A stretch of 64,000 bases of DNA, from assembly GCA_036499395.1 (NCBI GenBank), contig DASYDW010000064.1:124001-188000 (forward strand). The letters are read 5' to 3'. Source of the stretch: Pirellulales bacterium (GTDB lineage Bacteria > Planctomycetota > Planctomycetia > Pirellulales > JACPPG01). A program made the position numbers and the translations under genes. Below the pieces are notes generated by a model. The model ran no database searches and was not told the origin of the DNA. It saw only the letters and a list, made by a program, of their open reading frames with translations. Shown here piece after piece: positions 39,205-49,145 of this stretch. Positions within the stretch are counted from its first letter, which is position 1. Every line of letters starts with the position of its first letter.

Positions 39205-41190
39205 CTATTCGATCGCACCGCGCGCCAAAGCCGCGATAATTCGGTCGACGTCGTAGACGCAGCCCCCCCAGGTACCACCGCTCGCGCTTTGCAGAGCCGC
39301 CCACAGGCGTGTGTCGTCCGGCAACGCGGCGTCGGATTTCAGATCCTCGCGCACCGGCCGTGCGGCCAATACAGCGGCCGCGGCCGTTGGCTCGAGTCGC
39401 TGGTGCTCGTCGCCGACAAAGTCGACGGTGCCCACCAGGTTGCGGCAATCGATCATGATTTGCACCAGGTCGCCGTCGCGCAATTTACCCAGCGGCCCGC
39501 CCGCCAGAGCCTCGGGTCCGACGTGGCCAATGCAAGCGCCCGTGCTGACGCCGGAAAAGCGAGCGTCGGTCACCACCGTCACTTCGTGGCCCCAGGAAAG
39601 ATGCTTCAGCGCCGCGGTGATCTGATAAATCTCTTCCATGCCCGAGCCCAGCGGTCCGCGGCCGGCAAGCACCAGCACGTCACCAGGCTTGATCGGACGT
39701 TCGCCGCGTCCCTTGATCGCCGCGGTGGCATCGACTTCGCGAGTGAAGACGCGAGCCGGGCCGAGCTTGTGATACACGCCCGACGGATCGAGGACTTTGG
39801 GACTGATGGCGGTGCTTTTCACGACCGATCCTTCAGGCGCCAGATTGCCGCGCGGGAAGCACACAGTGCTTGTCAGGCCGCGTTCGCGCGCCTTGTCGGG
39901 CGACATGATGACATCGCCGGGATCAACGCCGTCGGCCGTAAAAAGGGCTTGCCGAAGTTTCTTGCGCCGCTCGCTCGTCTCCCACCAGGCGAGCACTTCG
40001 CCGAGCGTAATGCCGGCCGCCGTCATCACGCCAAGGTCCAAGAGTCCCAGCTCGCGCAAGTGCAGCATCACCTCGGGAACGCCCCCCGCCAGGAAAACGC
40101 GCACCGTGGGATGGCCCATCGGACCGTTGGGCAAGGCATCAACAAGTCGTGGCACTTGTAGATTGATCTTATGCCAGTCGTCAACCGTCGGGCGTCGCAA
40201 TCCAGCCGCGTGCGCGATCGCTGGTATGTGCAATAACAGATTCGTCGAGCCGCCGAACGCAGCGTGTACGACCATCGCGTTGCGAACCGCCGCATCGGTC
40301 AGAATATCGCGCAGCTTGATGCCGCGGGCATGCAAATTCCACAGAGCCCGTGCACTGCGGCGTGCCGTGTCGAGCCAGATCGGCTGACCTGACGGCGCGA
40401 GCGCCGAATGCGGCAGCGAAAGCCCCAGCGCCTCGCCCACGACTTGCGACGTTGCGGCCGTACCAAGGAATTGGCAGCCACCACCGGGCGAGGCACACGC
40501 ACGACACGCCAAGATCGCGGCCTCCTCGAGCGAGATCTCTTGATGAGCAAAGCGCGCCCCGACTGATTGCACTTTGCCGGCATCTTCTCCCTCGGTGGCG
40601 GGCAAGGTAACTCCACCAGGCACCAGCACGCACGGCAACTCACGCGATCCGGCCAGTGCCAACATCATCGCCGGCAGCCCTTTGTCGCACGTCGCGACTC
40701 CCAGCACACCACGACGCGTGGGAAGCGAACGAATCAGGCGGCGGAAGATGATGGCAGCATCGTTGCGATAAGGAAGACTATCGAACATGCCCGTCGTCCC
40801 TTGCGTTCGCCCATCACAAGGATCCGAGCAAAACGCGGCGAATGGAACGCCACCTGCGGATTTTAGTTCACGTGCCGCGGCCTGCATCAGCAGCCCGACC
40901 TCCCAATGCCCTGTGTGATACCCCAGGGCGATGGGCGTTCCGTCGGCTGCGCGAATGCCACCTTGGGTGCTGAGCAGGACGAACTGCGGGCCGAGCATTT
41001 CGGTGACGGGCCAGCCCATGCCCGCGTTCTGCGTCAGTCCGAATATGTCACCGCTGGGCCAGTCGCGCAACATTTCCTCGGTCAGCGGCAGCGCACCAGC
41101 CGGGCCCGTGGCATGTGTCGTTACATGCTCGACGGCCGACAGGTTATCCCCGATGACTTCGGCGGCAGAGAATTCGTGATTCTTGGTCAT
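39205..41190 (-). CDS. IlvD/Edd-family dehydratase, YjhG/YagF (xylonate dehydratase) type
   Basis: 661 residues from an ATG; a TTG two codons earlier is possible. The whole length aligns by eye with E. coli YjhG/YagF, which dehydrate D-xylonate. Matching stretches include [28 protein letters not shown]-like [41 protein letters not shown], and [20 protein letters not shown]. Three Cys at the expected Fe-S positions are kept. It is longer than IlvD or Edd (about 560-610), which supports this subfamily. Sugar-acid breakdown is the probable role. No other pentose or aldonate gene is near. Confidence 0.9.
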   Translation of the reverse strand: MTKNHEFSAAEVIGDNLSAVEHVTTHATGPAGALPLTEEMLRDWPSGDIFGLTQNAGMGWPVTEMLGPQFVLLSTQGGIRAADGTPIALGYHTGHWEVGLLMQAAARELKSAGGVPFAAFCSDPCDGRTQGTTGMFDSLPYRNDAAIIFRRLIRSLPTRRGVLGVATCDKGLPAMMLALAGSRELPCVLVPGGVTLPATEGEDAGKVQSVGARFAHQEISLEEAAILACRACASPGGGCQFLGTAATSQVVGEALGLSLPHSALAPSGQPIWLDTARRSARALWNLHARGIKLRDILTDAAVRNAMVVHAAFGGSTNLLLHIPAIAHAAGLRRPTVDDWHKINLQVPRLVDALPNGPMGHPTVRVFLAGGVPEVMLHLRELGLLDLGVMTAAGITLGEVLAWWETSERRKKLRQALFTADGVDPGDVIMSPDKARERGLTSTVCFPRGNLAPEGSVVKSTAISPKVLDPSGVYHKLGPARVFTREVDATAAIKGRGERPIKPGDVLVLAGRGPLGSGMEEIYQITAALKHLSWGHEVTVVTDARFSGVSTGACIGHVGPEALAGGPLGKLRDGDLVQIMIDCRNLVGTVDFVGDEHQRLEPTAAAAVLAARPVREDLKSDAALPDDTRLWAALQSASGGTWGGCVYDVDRIIAALARGAIE

Positions 41191-41281
41191 CAGCAACTAC
41201 ATTTGTTTTAAGGACATTCAATTCGAACCAGCGATAGTCCAACATCAGCGGTGTTGAACTCGTAGCACGCTTAGCCAATTC

Positions 41282-41929
41282 TCAAGATGCTTCGCGTGCC
41301 GAGGGGAGCCAATAACGCGCGGCCGTCGTGGCCAACAGTGGCAGCGCGATCGATGCCGCTAGTGCGACCGGCAAGTTTCCTTCTTGACCCGCATAGTACC
41401 CCAAGCCCGCGTAGGCGGCGGCCAGCCCCAGATTGGCAAGCGCAACGACCGGCAAGAACCGGCGCCAAGGAACGCCCACCGCACCCAGCAGCAAGACACT
41501 CGCCTCGGCCAGGACCGGCAACGGTCGGGTCAGGGCCAGTACCGCTGGACCGCGGTCCTCGCCCAGTGCTTCCATGCGTCGCAGATCATCTGCCGAGGAG
41601 AAACGCTGCGCCAGCGGCCGGCCGAACGCGCGGGCCAGTGCAAAACCGATCATGGCGCCCAGCGTCATGCCCAGCCACACCACAGCCGTTGCCCCGAGGA
41701 AGCCGAGACGTGCGCCGGCCAGCGTGCTAACGAAGCTCGAGGGAACCGGGAGCAGAATGTCACTGGCCAGGATTCCGACAACGATGGCCGCCGTCGCCAT
41801 CGGTGAAAGCGCCGTGTCGAACCAGCGCTCGACCTGCGCTTCGAGCGAGTCACCAAAGCTGAGAAATGGAATAATCGGCACCAGCAGCACGAGTGTCACC
41901 GCGACCGTCCAGCGAACGAGATCATGCAT
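41282..41929 (-). CDS. DedA/VTT-type membrane protein
   Basis: 215 residues with about five hydrophobic segments. The start is placed at the Met before HDLVRWTV; an upstream extension lacks membrane character. The VTT-domain pattern is visible: ASDILLPVPSSFVSTLAG, then GMTLGAMIGFALARAFG, and LTRPLPVLAEASVLLLGAVG. DedA-family proteins act in lipid or proton-linked membrane homeostasis, including undecaprenyl phosphate recycling in some bacteria. The specific role here is unknown. Divergent from the TMTC-like array. Confidence 0.82.
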   Translation of the reverse strand: MHDLVRWTVAVTLVLLVPIIPFLSFGDSLEAQVERWFDTALSPMATAAIVVGILASDILLPVPSSFVSTLAGARLGFLGATAVVWLGMTLGAMIGFALARAFGRPLAQRFSSADDLRRMEALGEDRGPAVLALTRPLPVLAEASVLLLGAVGVPWRRFLPVVALANLGLAAAYAGLGYYAGQEGNLPVALAASIALPLLATTAARYWLPSAREAS

Positions 41930-42266
41930 CGATTTTTGGCCTCGAATCGTGAGCTTGTCCTCGCGGCATGAGCCGGCAGCAGACGCTATGCACGGTTCAC
42001 TCGCATGCAATGCCGTTCGGCGAAATGGACGCCAAGTTGCAAGTTAAGCGGCAATGCAATTGCGTGCAACGGCCGAAATGGCTTGGGTTTAAGCGTTACG
42101 CCGGCTTGTCCGCCGCCAGGCAGGCGATTAGGCTCAAGATTTCCCCGATCGCTACCCATTTCGGGCTGTTGCTACTGCGGTAATTCGGCCCGCGATAGCG
42201 CTGGCGCAGCGTATCCGACGCTGTGCCGATGGCTCGATTGTCATCTCACTTCTTTGTATCTTCGCC
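41930..42266. promoter_or_regulatory. Upstream region of the TMTC-like array
   Basis: About 340 bp between divergent genes. It must contain the promoter for the four-gene array. No clear sigma-70, sigma-54 or ribosome-binding element is seen. GCAATGCAATTGC near 42050 is a short imperfect palindrome. Confidence 0.35.
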
Positions 42267-44396
42267 ATGCCGCCCACGAAGTCGACCCAGGACCGACAGC
42301 GCCGCCAAGCTGCCTCGACCCGAGGTGCCGGTGCGCTCTCTCCTCAAGTCGGTCTGGCGTGGCAATCGTTGACGATTTGGGCCGGTGTCGCGCTCGTGGC
42401 CATGGTCGTCATTGCCTATCTGCCGGCGCTTGATGCCGAGTTCATTTGGGATGACGAAACCAACGTCACGAACAACGAGACGTTGCGATCGCTCGACGGG
42501 CTACGGCAAATGTGGTTTGTGCCACGCTCGATTCAGCAGTATTACCCCCTCATGTACACCACATACTGGGTGGAGTACCACCTGTGGGGACTGGCTCCGT
42601 TCGGCTATCACCTGGTCAATATCCTGCTGCACGCCACGGCCGCGCTATTGGTGTGGCGTCTGCTGCTGCGGCTGCAAGTGCCAGGGGCGTGGCTGGCGGC
42701 GGCGATTTTTGCCGTGCATCCGGTTGAAGTCGAGTCGGTAGCCTGGGTGACCGAGCGGAAAAATGTCTTGAGCCTGTCGTTGGCCTTGTTGGCGATGCTG
42801 GCCTACGTGCGCTTCGATCCGCCTGAAGCCTCGACCGCACCGTCACCCGGTCCCGGGCGGTGGCGCTGGTATGCGACCGCAGTAGTGCTGTTCGCCCTGG
42901 CGCTGTTCGCCAAAACCGTGGTGGTCACGCTGCCCGCCGTGATGCTGGTGATTTATTGGTGGAAACGCGGCCGCGTCACGGCGCGCGACGTGGCCTACAT
43001 GGCCCCACTGTTTGGTCTATCGATCGCGATGGGCCTGGTCACACGCTGGGTCGAATTGAATCACGTCGGCGCCGAGGGCAACGAATGGTCGATGGGAGAG
43101 GTCGAACGTCTGCTCCTGGCCGGACGCGCCCTGTGGTTTTATGTAGCCAAGTTGGCCTGGCCGCATCCGTTGGTGCTTTTCTATCCGAATTTCACCATCG
43201 ACTCGGGGCAGTGGTGGCAATACCTCTTTCCTCTGGCTGCCATTTTATTGCCGGTCGGACTTTGGCTCGCGCGTAATTCGATAGGCCGTGGCCCGTTGGC
43301 GGCCGTGTTGATCTTTTGTGGAGTGATGGTGCCTGCGCTGGGATTCTTTAACGTCTACTTTATGCAGTACGCGCAGGTTTCCGACCATTTTCAGTACCAT
43401 GCCAGCATAGCGCTGATCGCGCTTGTCGCGGCGAGTGCTGTGACCCTCTCGAGCGGGTTAAAGCCGCAGCAGCGAGTCATGGCGCGCGTCGGAGCCAGCC
43501 TGGTTCTGTTCGCGTTGGCCGTGCTCACTTATTGTCAGACATTTATCTATCACGATCTGGAAGTACTCTATCGAGATACGATCGCCAAGAATCCGCAGAG
43601 TTGGATCGCTTATCTGAACCTGAGCACGCATCTGGATTCGCTCGGTCGCGCGGACGAGGCCCTGAACATGGCGCGGGCGGGGCTGGAAGTCGCGCCGAGC
43701 CAACCACGGCTGCATGCCTGCCTGGCAAATGTTTTGGATGAATTGGGCGAGACGCGCCGTGATCCGCGCCAACGACAGGAAGCGATTGCGCATTACCAAG
43801 AGGCGGTACGTCTGAAACCTTCGTATACCGATGTTTACAACTCTCTCGGCTTCATGGCTCTGCAAGATCATCGCGACGAAGCGGCCGGATATTTCGAGCA
43901 AACGCTCGTTTATGAACCCGAAAATGCCCGGGCTTTGTATGGGCTCGGCCGTGTGGACGGTCTGGCCGACCGCTGGGCCGCGGCGCAACAGCGCTTCGAG
44001 CAAGCACTGAGAAGTGACCCGCGGCTCGTCGACGCCCAGAACGACCTGACCGTTGCGCTGGTCAGACAAGGAAAGACGTCCGAGGCCATCGAGCATTTGA
44101 CGGCCGTCGTCCAACGGTATCCCGATCGCCCGGAAGTGCATTACGAGCTGGCCAACCTGCTCGTCGCACGAGAAGATCTCGCCGGGGCAGCACAACATTA
44201 CGCCGAAGCGGTGAGATTGCGCCCCGGTTATATCGAGGCATTGCAGAACCTAGGTGCCGCATTGTTGAAAATGGGGCAGAACGATCGCGCCATCCGGTGC
44301 TTTGGCGAGACACTGCGCCTCGATCCGAACAATGCCCAGGCCCGTGCGAATCTGGCACAAGCACAAGAGTTCAAGCGCATGTCGATGGAAAAGTAG
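42267..44396 (+). CDS. TMTC-like GT-C membrane protein with TPR tail (array gene 1, subtype A)
   Basis: 709 residues. Residues about 35-435 hold some ten hydrophobic spans. The first periplasmic loop has the GT-C-type acidic motif FIWDDE (Asp62-Asp63). Then come YHLVNILLHATAALLVW, HPVEVESVAWVTERKNVLSL, KLAWPHPLVLFYP and SDHFQYHAS. From about residue 440 to the end are roughly seven tetratricopeptide repeats (YLNLSTHLDSLGRADEAL, VQRYPDRPEVHYELANLL). The layout resembles eukaryotic TMTC O-mannosyltransferases: a lipid-linked sugar donor would be used at the outer face of the membrane. Enzyme activity is inferred, not shown. First of four same-strand paralogues. Confidence 0.8.
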   Translation: MPPTKSTQDRQRRQAASTRGAGALSPQVGLAWQSLTIWAGVALVAMVVIAYLPALDAEFIWDDETNVTNNETLRSLDGLRQMWFVPRSIQQYYPLMYTTYWVEYHLWGLAPFGYHLVNILLHATAALLVWRLLLRLQVPGAWLAAAIFAVHPVEVESVAWVTERKNVLSLSLALLAMLAYVRFDPPEASTAPSPGPGRWRWYATAVVLFALALFAKTVVVTLPAVMLVIYWWKRGRVTARDVAYMAPLFGLSIAMGLVTRWVELNHVGAEGNEWSMGEVERLLLAGRALWFYVAKLAWPHPLVLFYPNFTIDSGQWWQYLFPLAAILLPVGLWLARNSIGRGPLAAVLIFCGVMVPALGFFNVYFMQYAQVSDHFQYHASIALIALVAASAVTLSSGLKPQQRVMARVGASLVLFALAVLTYCQTFIYHDLEVLYRDTIAKNPQSWIAYLNLSTHLDSLGRADEALNMARAGLEVAPSQPRLHACLANVLDELGETRRDPRQRQEAIAHYQEAVRLKPSYTDVYNSLGFMALQDHRDEAAGYFEQTLVYEPENARALYGLGRVDGLADRWAAAQQRFEQALRSDPRLVDAQNDLTVALVRQGKTSEAIEHLTAVVQRYPDRPEVHYELANLLVAREDLAGAAQHYAEAVRLRPGYIEALQNLGAALLKMGQNDRAIRCFGETLRLDPNNAQARANLAQAQEFKRMSMEK

Positions 44397-44471
44397 CCGC
44401 GGCGACCAGCAGGCCGAGCGCAAGAAAACTACCGCTGACGAAGCGAATTGACGAAACACGAAACAATCTCG

Positions 44472-46910
44472 ATGCACGTATTGCAGAGTGACAACTCGCC
44501 AGACCAAGGCACGATCCAACCGGCGGATGCGCCTGCGCCGACAAATTGGTTCGAACCGCGCCGAACGTTGGTCGGAGCGGCCTTACTGGCCCTGCTGATC
44601 ATCGTCGCCTATGCGCCGGTCGTGCGTGATAAATTCATTTGGGACGACGATGCCTACGTCACGCGCAATCCCACTTTGCGATCGCTCGCCGGGTTGCGGC
44701 AAATGTGGCTAGAGCCACTGTCGATCCCGCAATACTACCCGCTCGTTCATACGACGTTCTGGATCGAATATCACCTCTGGGGCTTGAATCCCCTGGGATA
44801 TCACCTCGTTAACGTGCTGTTGCACGCGACGAGCGCCTGGCTGCTATGGAGGTTGCTCAAGCGACTCGAGGTACCTGGCGCATGGCTGGCGGCGGCATTA
44901 TTCGCCGTGCATCCCGTGTGCGTCGAGTCGGTGGTATGGGTCACCGAGCGCAAGAACGTCTTGAGCTTGGCGCTCGTGCTGAGCTCGATGATCGCGTATT
45001 TCCGCTTCGCGCCGCTGGATCAAGACGACGCCGAAGAATCGCCTTCGTCCAAGGCTGGTCGCTGGGGTTGGTACGCGCTGTCGTGGCTGTTGTTTTTTGC
45101 GGCACTACTGAGCAAGACGGTCGTGGCCACGATGCCGGCTGTAATCCTGGTCGTCATCTGGTGGAAGCGAGGCCGAATCGGCTGGCGCAACGTCGTCCCC
45201 CTCTTGCCGTTTTTTATCATCGGCGGAATTATGGGCCGGCATACGGCGATGCTGGAAAAGACGCACGTGGGGGCACAAGGTGAAGAGTGGGACTTCACGC
45301 CCATCGAACGCGGTTTGATTGCCGGCAGGGCGATCTGGTTCTACGCCGGAAAGCTGGCTTGGCCCTATCCGCTTATTTTCTTTTATCACCGCTGGAACAT
45401 CGACCAGCAGCAGTGGTGGCAATTCCTGTATCCCGCGACGGCGCTTATGGTGCCCGTGGTTTTGTGGATGGCGCGGCGCCGGATCGGTCGCGGTCCCCTG
45501 GCTGCAGCGCTCATTTATGGCGGCGTACTGATGCCGGCCTTGGGCTTCTTCAACGTCTATCCCTTTCGCTACTCGTTCGTGGCAGATCATTTTCAATATC
45601 ATGCCAGCCTGACGTTATTCGCGCTCGCCGGAAGCTGCGCGGGCCTTGCGGCGATGCGATTGTCGTCGCCGGGGCGCGCCATGCTCAAGGCGTGTCTGGC
45701 CGGTGTACTGCTGATGTTAGTCGGACTCAGTTTTCAGCAGACTCGGATTTACGAAGACCTGGAAGTTCTCTATCGCGACACCATCGCGAAGAATCAGACC
45801 GGCGTCATCGCCTATTCGAACCTCGCGGCCTATCTTGGTGACCTGGGCCGAAATGCCGAGGCGCTGGATCTCGCGCGTGAAGCCATCAAGCGTGATCCCG
45901 AGGGGGCTGGCGTGCATAACAATCTAGGGGCCATTCTGCTGGGCTATTGCCAGCAACTTGGCGATCACGGCGAACGTTTCGACGAAAGTGTCCGTGAATT
46001 AAGTAAAGCTCGCGAGTTGAATCCCAAGTACCTTGGATCGCACTGCAATCTGGCGGTGGCCATGCTGTATGACAATCGGCCCGAAGAAGCGGTCGTACAT
46101 CTGCGGCGCGCACTGGACATTAATCCTCGCGACGCTCGCTCGCTGTTCGGTATGGGCTCACTGATGACGCAGTTAAAGAAGCCGGACGAAGCACGGCAGT
46201 GGTACGCGCAGGCCTTGGCGCGCGACCCCGATCTGCCGCCGGCTCATTACGGGCTGGGATTGCAGGAAATCGAGGAGGGCCGAACCGACGAGGCTATCGC
46301 GCACCTAGAAACGGCGTTGCGTCTGGAACCTGCTTACACGGATGCCCATTATGCGATCGCCAACGCTCTCTCGGCCAAAGGAGAAATTGAAGCGGCGGCA
46401 CTGCATTATCGCCGGGCAGTTGAACTGCGCCCGAAGTATGTGGCGGCGCTCGTGAATCTAGGAATCGCGGAACTTCGGCTGGGCAATACGGCCGCGGCAT
46501 CCACCGCATTCGAAAAGGCACTCGCATCCGATGCCCAGAATAACGAAGCGCGACTAGGCTTGGCCGTCACCTTGGTGAACGCAGGCAACCCGGCCGCGGC
46601 GATCGAGCATTTCCAGAAACTACTCGCCGCCGATCCAAGCCGTGCGGACGTGCAGTTTCAATTGGCCAACGCCTTCGTCGCGCTGAGACAGATGGATCTA
46701 GCGATCGAGCACTACATGGAAGCGGTGCAGTTGCGCCCCGATTACCTCGAAGCGTTGCAGAACCTGGGAGCAGCCTTATTGATCTCTGAAAAAGTCGACG
46801 AGGCGATTCCCTATCTGGAAAAGGTCCTGCAACTGCAACCACAGAATCCGCAGGCCAGGGCCAACCTCGAACAAGCGCAACAGATGAAACGTCAGCAAAA
46901 GCCAGAATAA
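44472..46910 (+). CDS. TMTC-like GT-C membrane protein with TPR tail (array gene 2, subtype A)
   Basis: 812 residues from the ATG; a TTG 24 bp upstream is an alternative. The membrane half is a close match to gene 1: FIWDDDAYVTRNPTLRSLAG, YHLVNVLLHATSAWLLW, HPVCVESVVWVTERKN and ADHFQYHAS. The tail is longer, with about ten TPR units (YSNLAAYLGDLGRNAEAL onward), and ends RPDYLEALQNLGAALL, then QARANLEQAQQMKRQQ. One TPR carries an insertion (GYCQQLGDHGERFDESV). It starts 75 bp after gene 1 and precedes gene 3 by 42 bp. Activity inferred from architecture only. Confidence 0.8.
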   Translation: MHVLQSDNSPDQGTIQPADAPAPTNWFEPRRTLVGAALLALLIIVAYAPVVRDKFIWDDDAYVTRNPTLRSLAGLRQMWLEPLSIPQYYPLVHTTFWIEYHLWGLNPLGYHLVNVLLHATSAWLLWRLLKRLEVPGAWLAAALFAVHPVCVESVVWVTERKNVLSLALVLSSMIAYFRFAPLDQDDAEESPSSKAGRWGWYALSWLLFFAALLSKTVVATMPAVILVVIWWKRGRIGWRNVVPLLPFFIIGGIMGRHTAMLEKTHVGAQGEEWDFTPIERGLIAGRAIWFYAGKLAWPYPLIFFYHRWNIDQQQWWQFLYPATALMVPVVLWMARRRIGRGPLAAALIYGGVLMPALGFFNVYPFRYSFVADHFQYHASLTLFALAGSCAGLAAMRLSSPGRAMLKACLAGVLLMLVGLSFQQTRIYEDLEVLYRDTIAKNQTGVIAYSNLAAYLGDLGRNAEALDLAREAIKRDPEGAGVHNNLGAILLGYCQQLGDHGERFDESVRELSKARELNPKYLGSHCNLAVAMLYDNRPEEAVVHLRRALDINPRDARSLFGMGSLMTQLKKPDEARQWYAQALARDPDLPPAHYGLGLQEIEEGRTDEAIAHLETALRLEPAYTDAHYAIANALSAKGEIEAAALHYRRAVELRPKYVAALVNLGIAELRLGNTAAASTAFEKALASDAQNNEARLGLAVTLVNAGNPAAAIEHFQKLLAADPSRADVQFQLANAFVALRQMDLAIEHYMEAVQLRPDYLEALQNLGAALLISEKVDEAIPYLEKVLQLQPQNPQARANLEQAQQMKRQQKPE

Positions 46911-46952
46911 CACTCCCTTGGTTGCAACCTGTCGCTCGTCTCGAAATCCGCT

Positions 46953-49145
46953 ATGGCACGAAACTTACAAACGCCCGTCAGTGCCAATCGCGGCGAGAAA
47001 TCCGGCGAGGTACCTCGAGTGCCAACGGCCGTACCACCACATTCGCCGGTCTGGACCCTATTGGCAGTCGTAGCCGTCGGCGTGGCGGTCGGGATCGTCT
47101 ATCGCGGTGCGCTGCACGTCCCGTTCATTTTCGACGATCGAGAATGCGTAGTTGGCAATCCGTCGATCAGGCAACTGTGGCCCCTATTCGGCGACGCGGA
47201 ACGGCCGGGCCCTCTGAATCCGCCGAGGGATTTCTCGACCGCTGGCCGACCGGTTGTGAATTGGACGTTTGCGGTCAACTACCACTTTGGGCAGCTAGAT
47301 CCTGCTGGCTACCACCTTTTCAACATCGTCCTGCACGGCCTCTCGGCGCTGCTGTTGTGGAGAATCGTGCGACGCACACTGCGGCTCGAATTCTTTCGTG
47401 ACCGCTTTGCACGCGTCGCCGATCCGCTTGCGCTGCTGGTCGCGCTGTTGTGGGCCGTTCATCCGCTGAATGTCGAAGCGGTCGTATATGTAACGCAGCG
47501 AACGGAGCTGCTGATGGGACTGTTTTATCTGGCGACGCTCTATGCCAGCCTGCGTTATTGGACAGCCCCGACCGAACCCAGGCGGTGGGCGTGGTGCCTG
47601 GTCGCGGCAGCAGCTTGCTTCTCGGGTATGGGGTGCAAGGAAGTAATGGCTTCGGCGCCCGTCATGGTGCTGCTCTTCGAACGAACCTTTCTCGCAGGTT
47701 CATTTCGCCAGGCGTGGCGCGCTTCGTGGCGATTGTATTCACTTCTGGCAAGTTCCTGGCTATTGCTGCTCGTCTTGCATCACGGTGGATCGCGTTCGGA
47801 ATCGGTCGGCTTTCATCTTGGCGTGGCTCCCTATGTGTGGTGGGCAACGCAAACGAAAGTACTGCTCCTTTATTTAAAGCTCTGCATTTGGCCTTGGCCC
47901 TTGGTGATTCATTACGAAATTCCGCATCTGGACACCGTCGCCGCGGCGCTGCCTTGGGTGTTGCCCGTCGTCGGATTGATGCTGCTCACCGTTATTTTAG
48001 TCGCGCGACGCACCGCGGCTGGATTCGTGCTGACGTGGATGTTTGCAGTCCTGTCGCCGACGTTGCTCGTGCCGATCGTGACGGAAATTGCCGTGGAACG
48101 CCGCATGTATCTGCCGCTGGCCGCGCTCGTTGCGCTCGCCGTCGGCGGTGGTTATCTCCTAGCGCGACGTTTCTTCACGGCCGCGCATTCGCCAACGTCT
48201 GCGCCGTTATGGGTGATGGGGGCGGCCGGGATCGCTCTCATCATTACCTATTGCGCCGTCGATCGACGCCGACTGGAAGCGTACGCAGATACGGTAAACA
48301 TTTGGCAAGACGCGCTTGCTTATTACCCTGCTAGCAACGTGATCAACGCGAATCTGGCTTCGGAACTATTGGTGGCCGGTCGACCAGAGGAAGCCCTCAC
48401 AGTATCCCGGCAGGCACTATCGCTGGGATGCGACAGCCGGGGAATTCACAACAATCTGGGAGCTTCGTTGACGGCGCTTGGCGATCGCTACGGTTTTCAG
48501 CCAGGCCAACTCGACGAAGCAGTGGTACAGTTGAACGAGGCCTTGCGGATCAGCCCCGACTTCGAAGACGCACTCGTGAATCTGGCGTTCGCCTTGCTCA
48601 AAGGTGGGCAGCCTGACCAGGCGGATGCTCATTGCGCACGTGCATTGCAGATCAATCCGCGCAATGCGCAAGCGCTGTACGCCCGGGGAACGATTTTCAT
48701 GGCATTGGGCAAGGCCAACGAAGCAGCCCAATACTTGCAGCAAGCAGTCGAACAAGATCCGCGCTCCGCGGCAGCCCACTATGGGCTAGCGCTTGTATTG
48801 CTCAACGGATCACAGCCGCAGGCAGCCCGCGACCATCTACAAGAAGCGCTGCGCCTCGATCCCACTTTGCCCGAGGTTCATTACGCACTGGGTGGCGTGC
48901 TAGCGGCACAGGGTGACTTGCGCGGCGCGGCGCACGAATACGCCGCCGCCGCCGACCTACGCCCCGCCTATGCCCAGGCCGTCAACAATCTGGGCGTCAT
49001 GCAAATGAACTTGGGCGAAATGGACAACGCTATCCGGAGCTTTGCCGAGGCCGTCCGTCGTCAGCCGGATTACAAAGAAGCGCAAGGCAATCTAGAACGA
49101 GCGCAGCAAGTCAAGCGGCAGCAAGATGGCGAACAAAAGCAATAA
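46953..49145 (+). CDS. TMTC-like GT-C membrane protein with TPR tail (array gene 3, subtype B)
   Basis: 730 residues. The acidic loop motif reads FIFDDRECVVGNPSIRQLW (Asp61-Asp62). Subtype B marks are PLNPPRDFSTAGRPVVNW, HPLNVEAVVYVTQRTELLMG, CKEVMASAPVMVLLFERTFL and PIVTEIAVERRMYLPLAA. The last resembles the ERxxYLPS segment of animal TMTC proteins more than subtype A does. A TPR tail of about seven units starts near residue 459 and ends QGNLERAQQVKRQQ. The end of the gene overlaps the start of gene 4 by 20 bp, so the pair is translationally linked. Confidence 0.8.
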   Translation: MARNLQTPVSANRGEKSGEVPRVPTAVPPHSPVWTLLAVVAVGVAVGIVYRGALHVPFIFDDRECVVGNPSIRQLWPLFGDAERPGPLNPPRDFSTAGRPVVNWTFAVNYHFGQLDPAGYHLFNIVLHGLSALLLWRIVRRTLRLEFFRDRFARVADPLALLVALLWAVHPLNVEAVVYVTQRTELLMGLFYLATLYASLRYWTAPTEPRRWAWCLVAAAACFSGMGCKEVMASAPVMVLLFERTFLAGSFRQAWRASWRLYSLLASSWLLLLVLHHGGSRSESVGFHLGVAPYVWWATQTKVLLLYLKLCIWPWPLVIHYEIPHLDTVAAALPWVLPVVGLMLLTVILVARRTAAGFVLTWMFAVLSPTLLVPIVTEIAVERRMYLPLAALVALAVGGGYLLARRFFTAAHSPTSAPLWVMGAAGIALIITYCAVDRRRLEAYADTVNIWQDALAYYPASNVINANLASELLVAGRPEEALTVSRQALSLGCDSRGIHNNLGASLTALGDRYGFQPGQLDEAVVQLNEALRISPDFEDALVNLAFALLKGGQPDQADAHCARALQINPRNAQALYARGTIFMALGKANEAAQYLQQAVEQDPRSAAAHYGLALVLLNGSQPQAARDHLQEALRLDPTLPEVHYALGGVLAAQGDLRGAAHEYAAAADLRPAYAQAVNNLGVMQMNLGEMDNAIRSFAEAVRRQPDYKEAQGNLERAQQVKRQQDGEQKQ

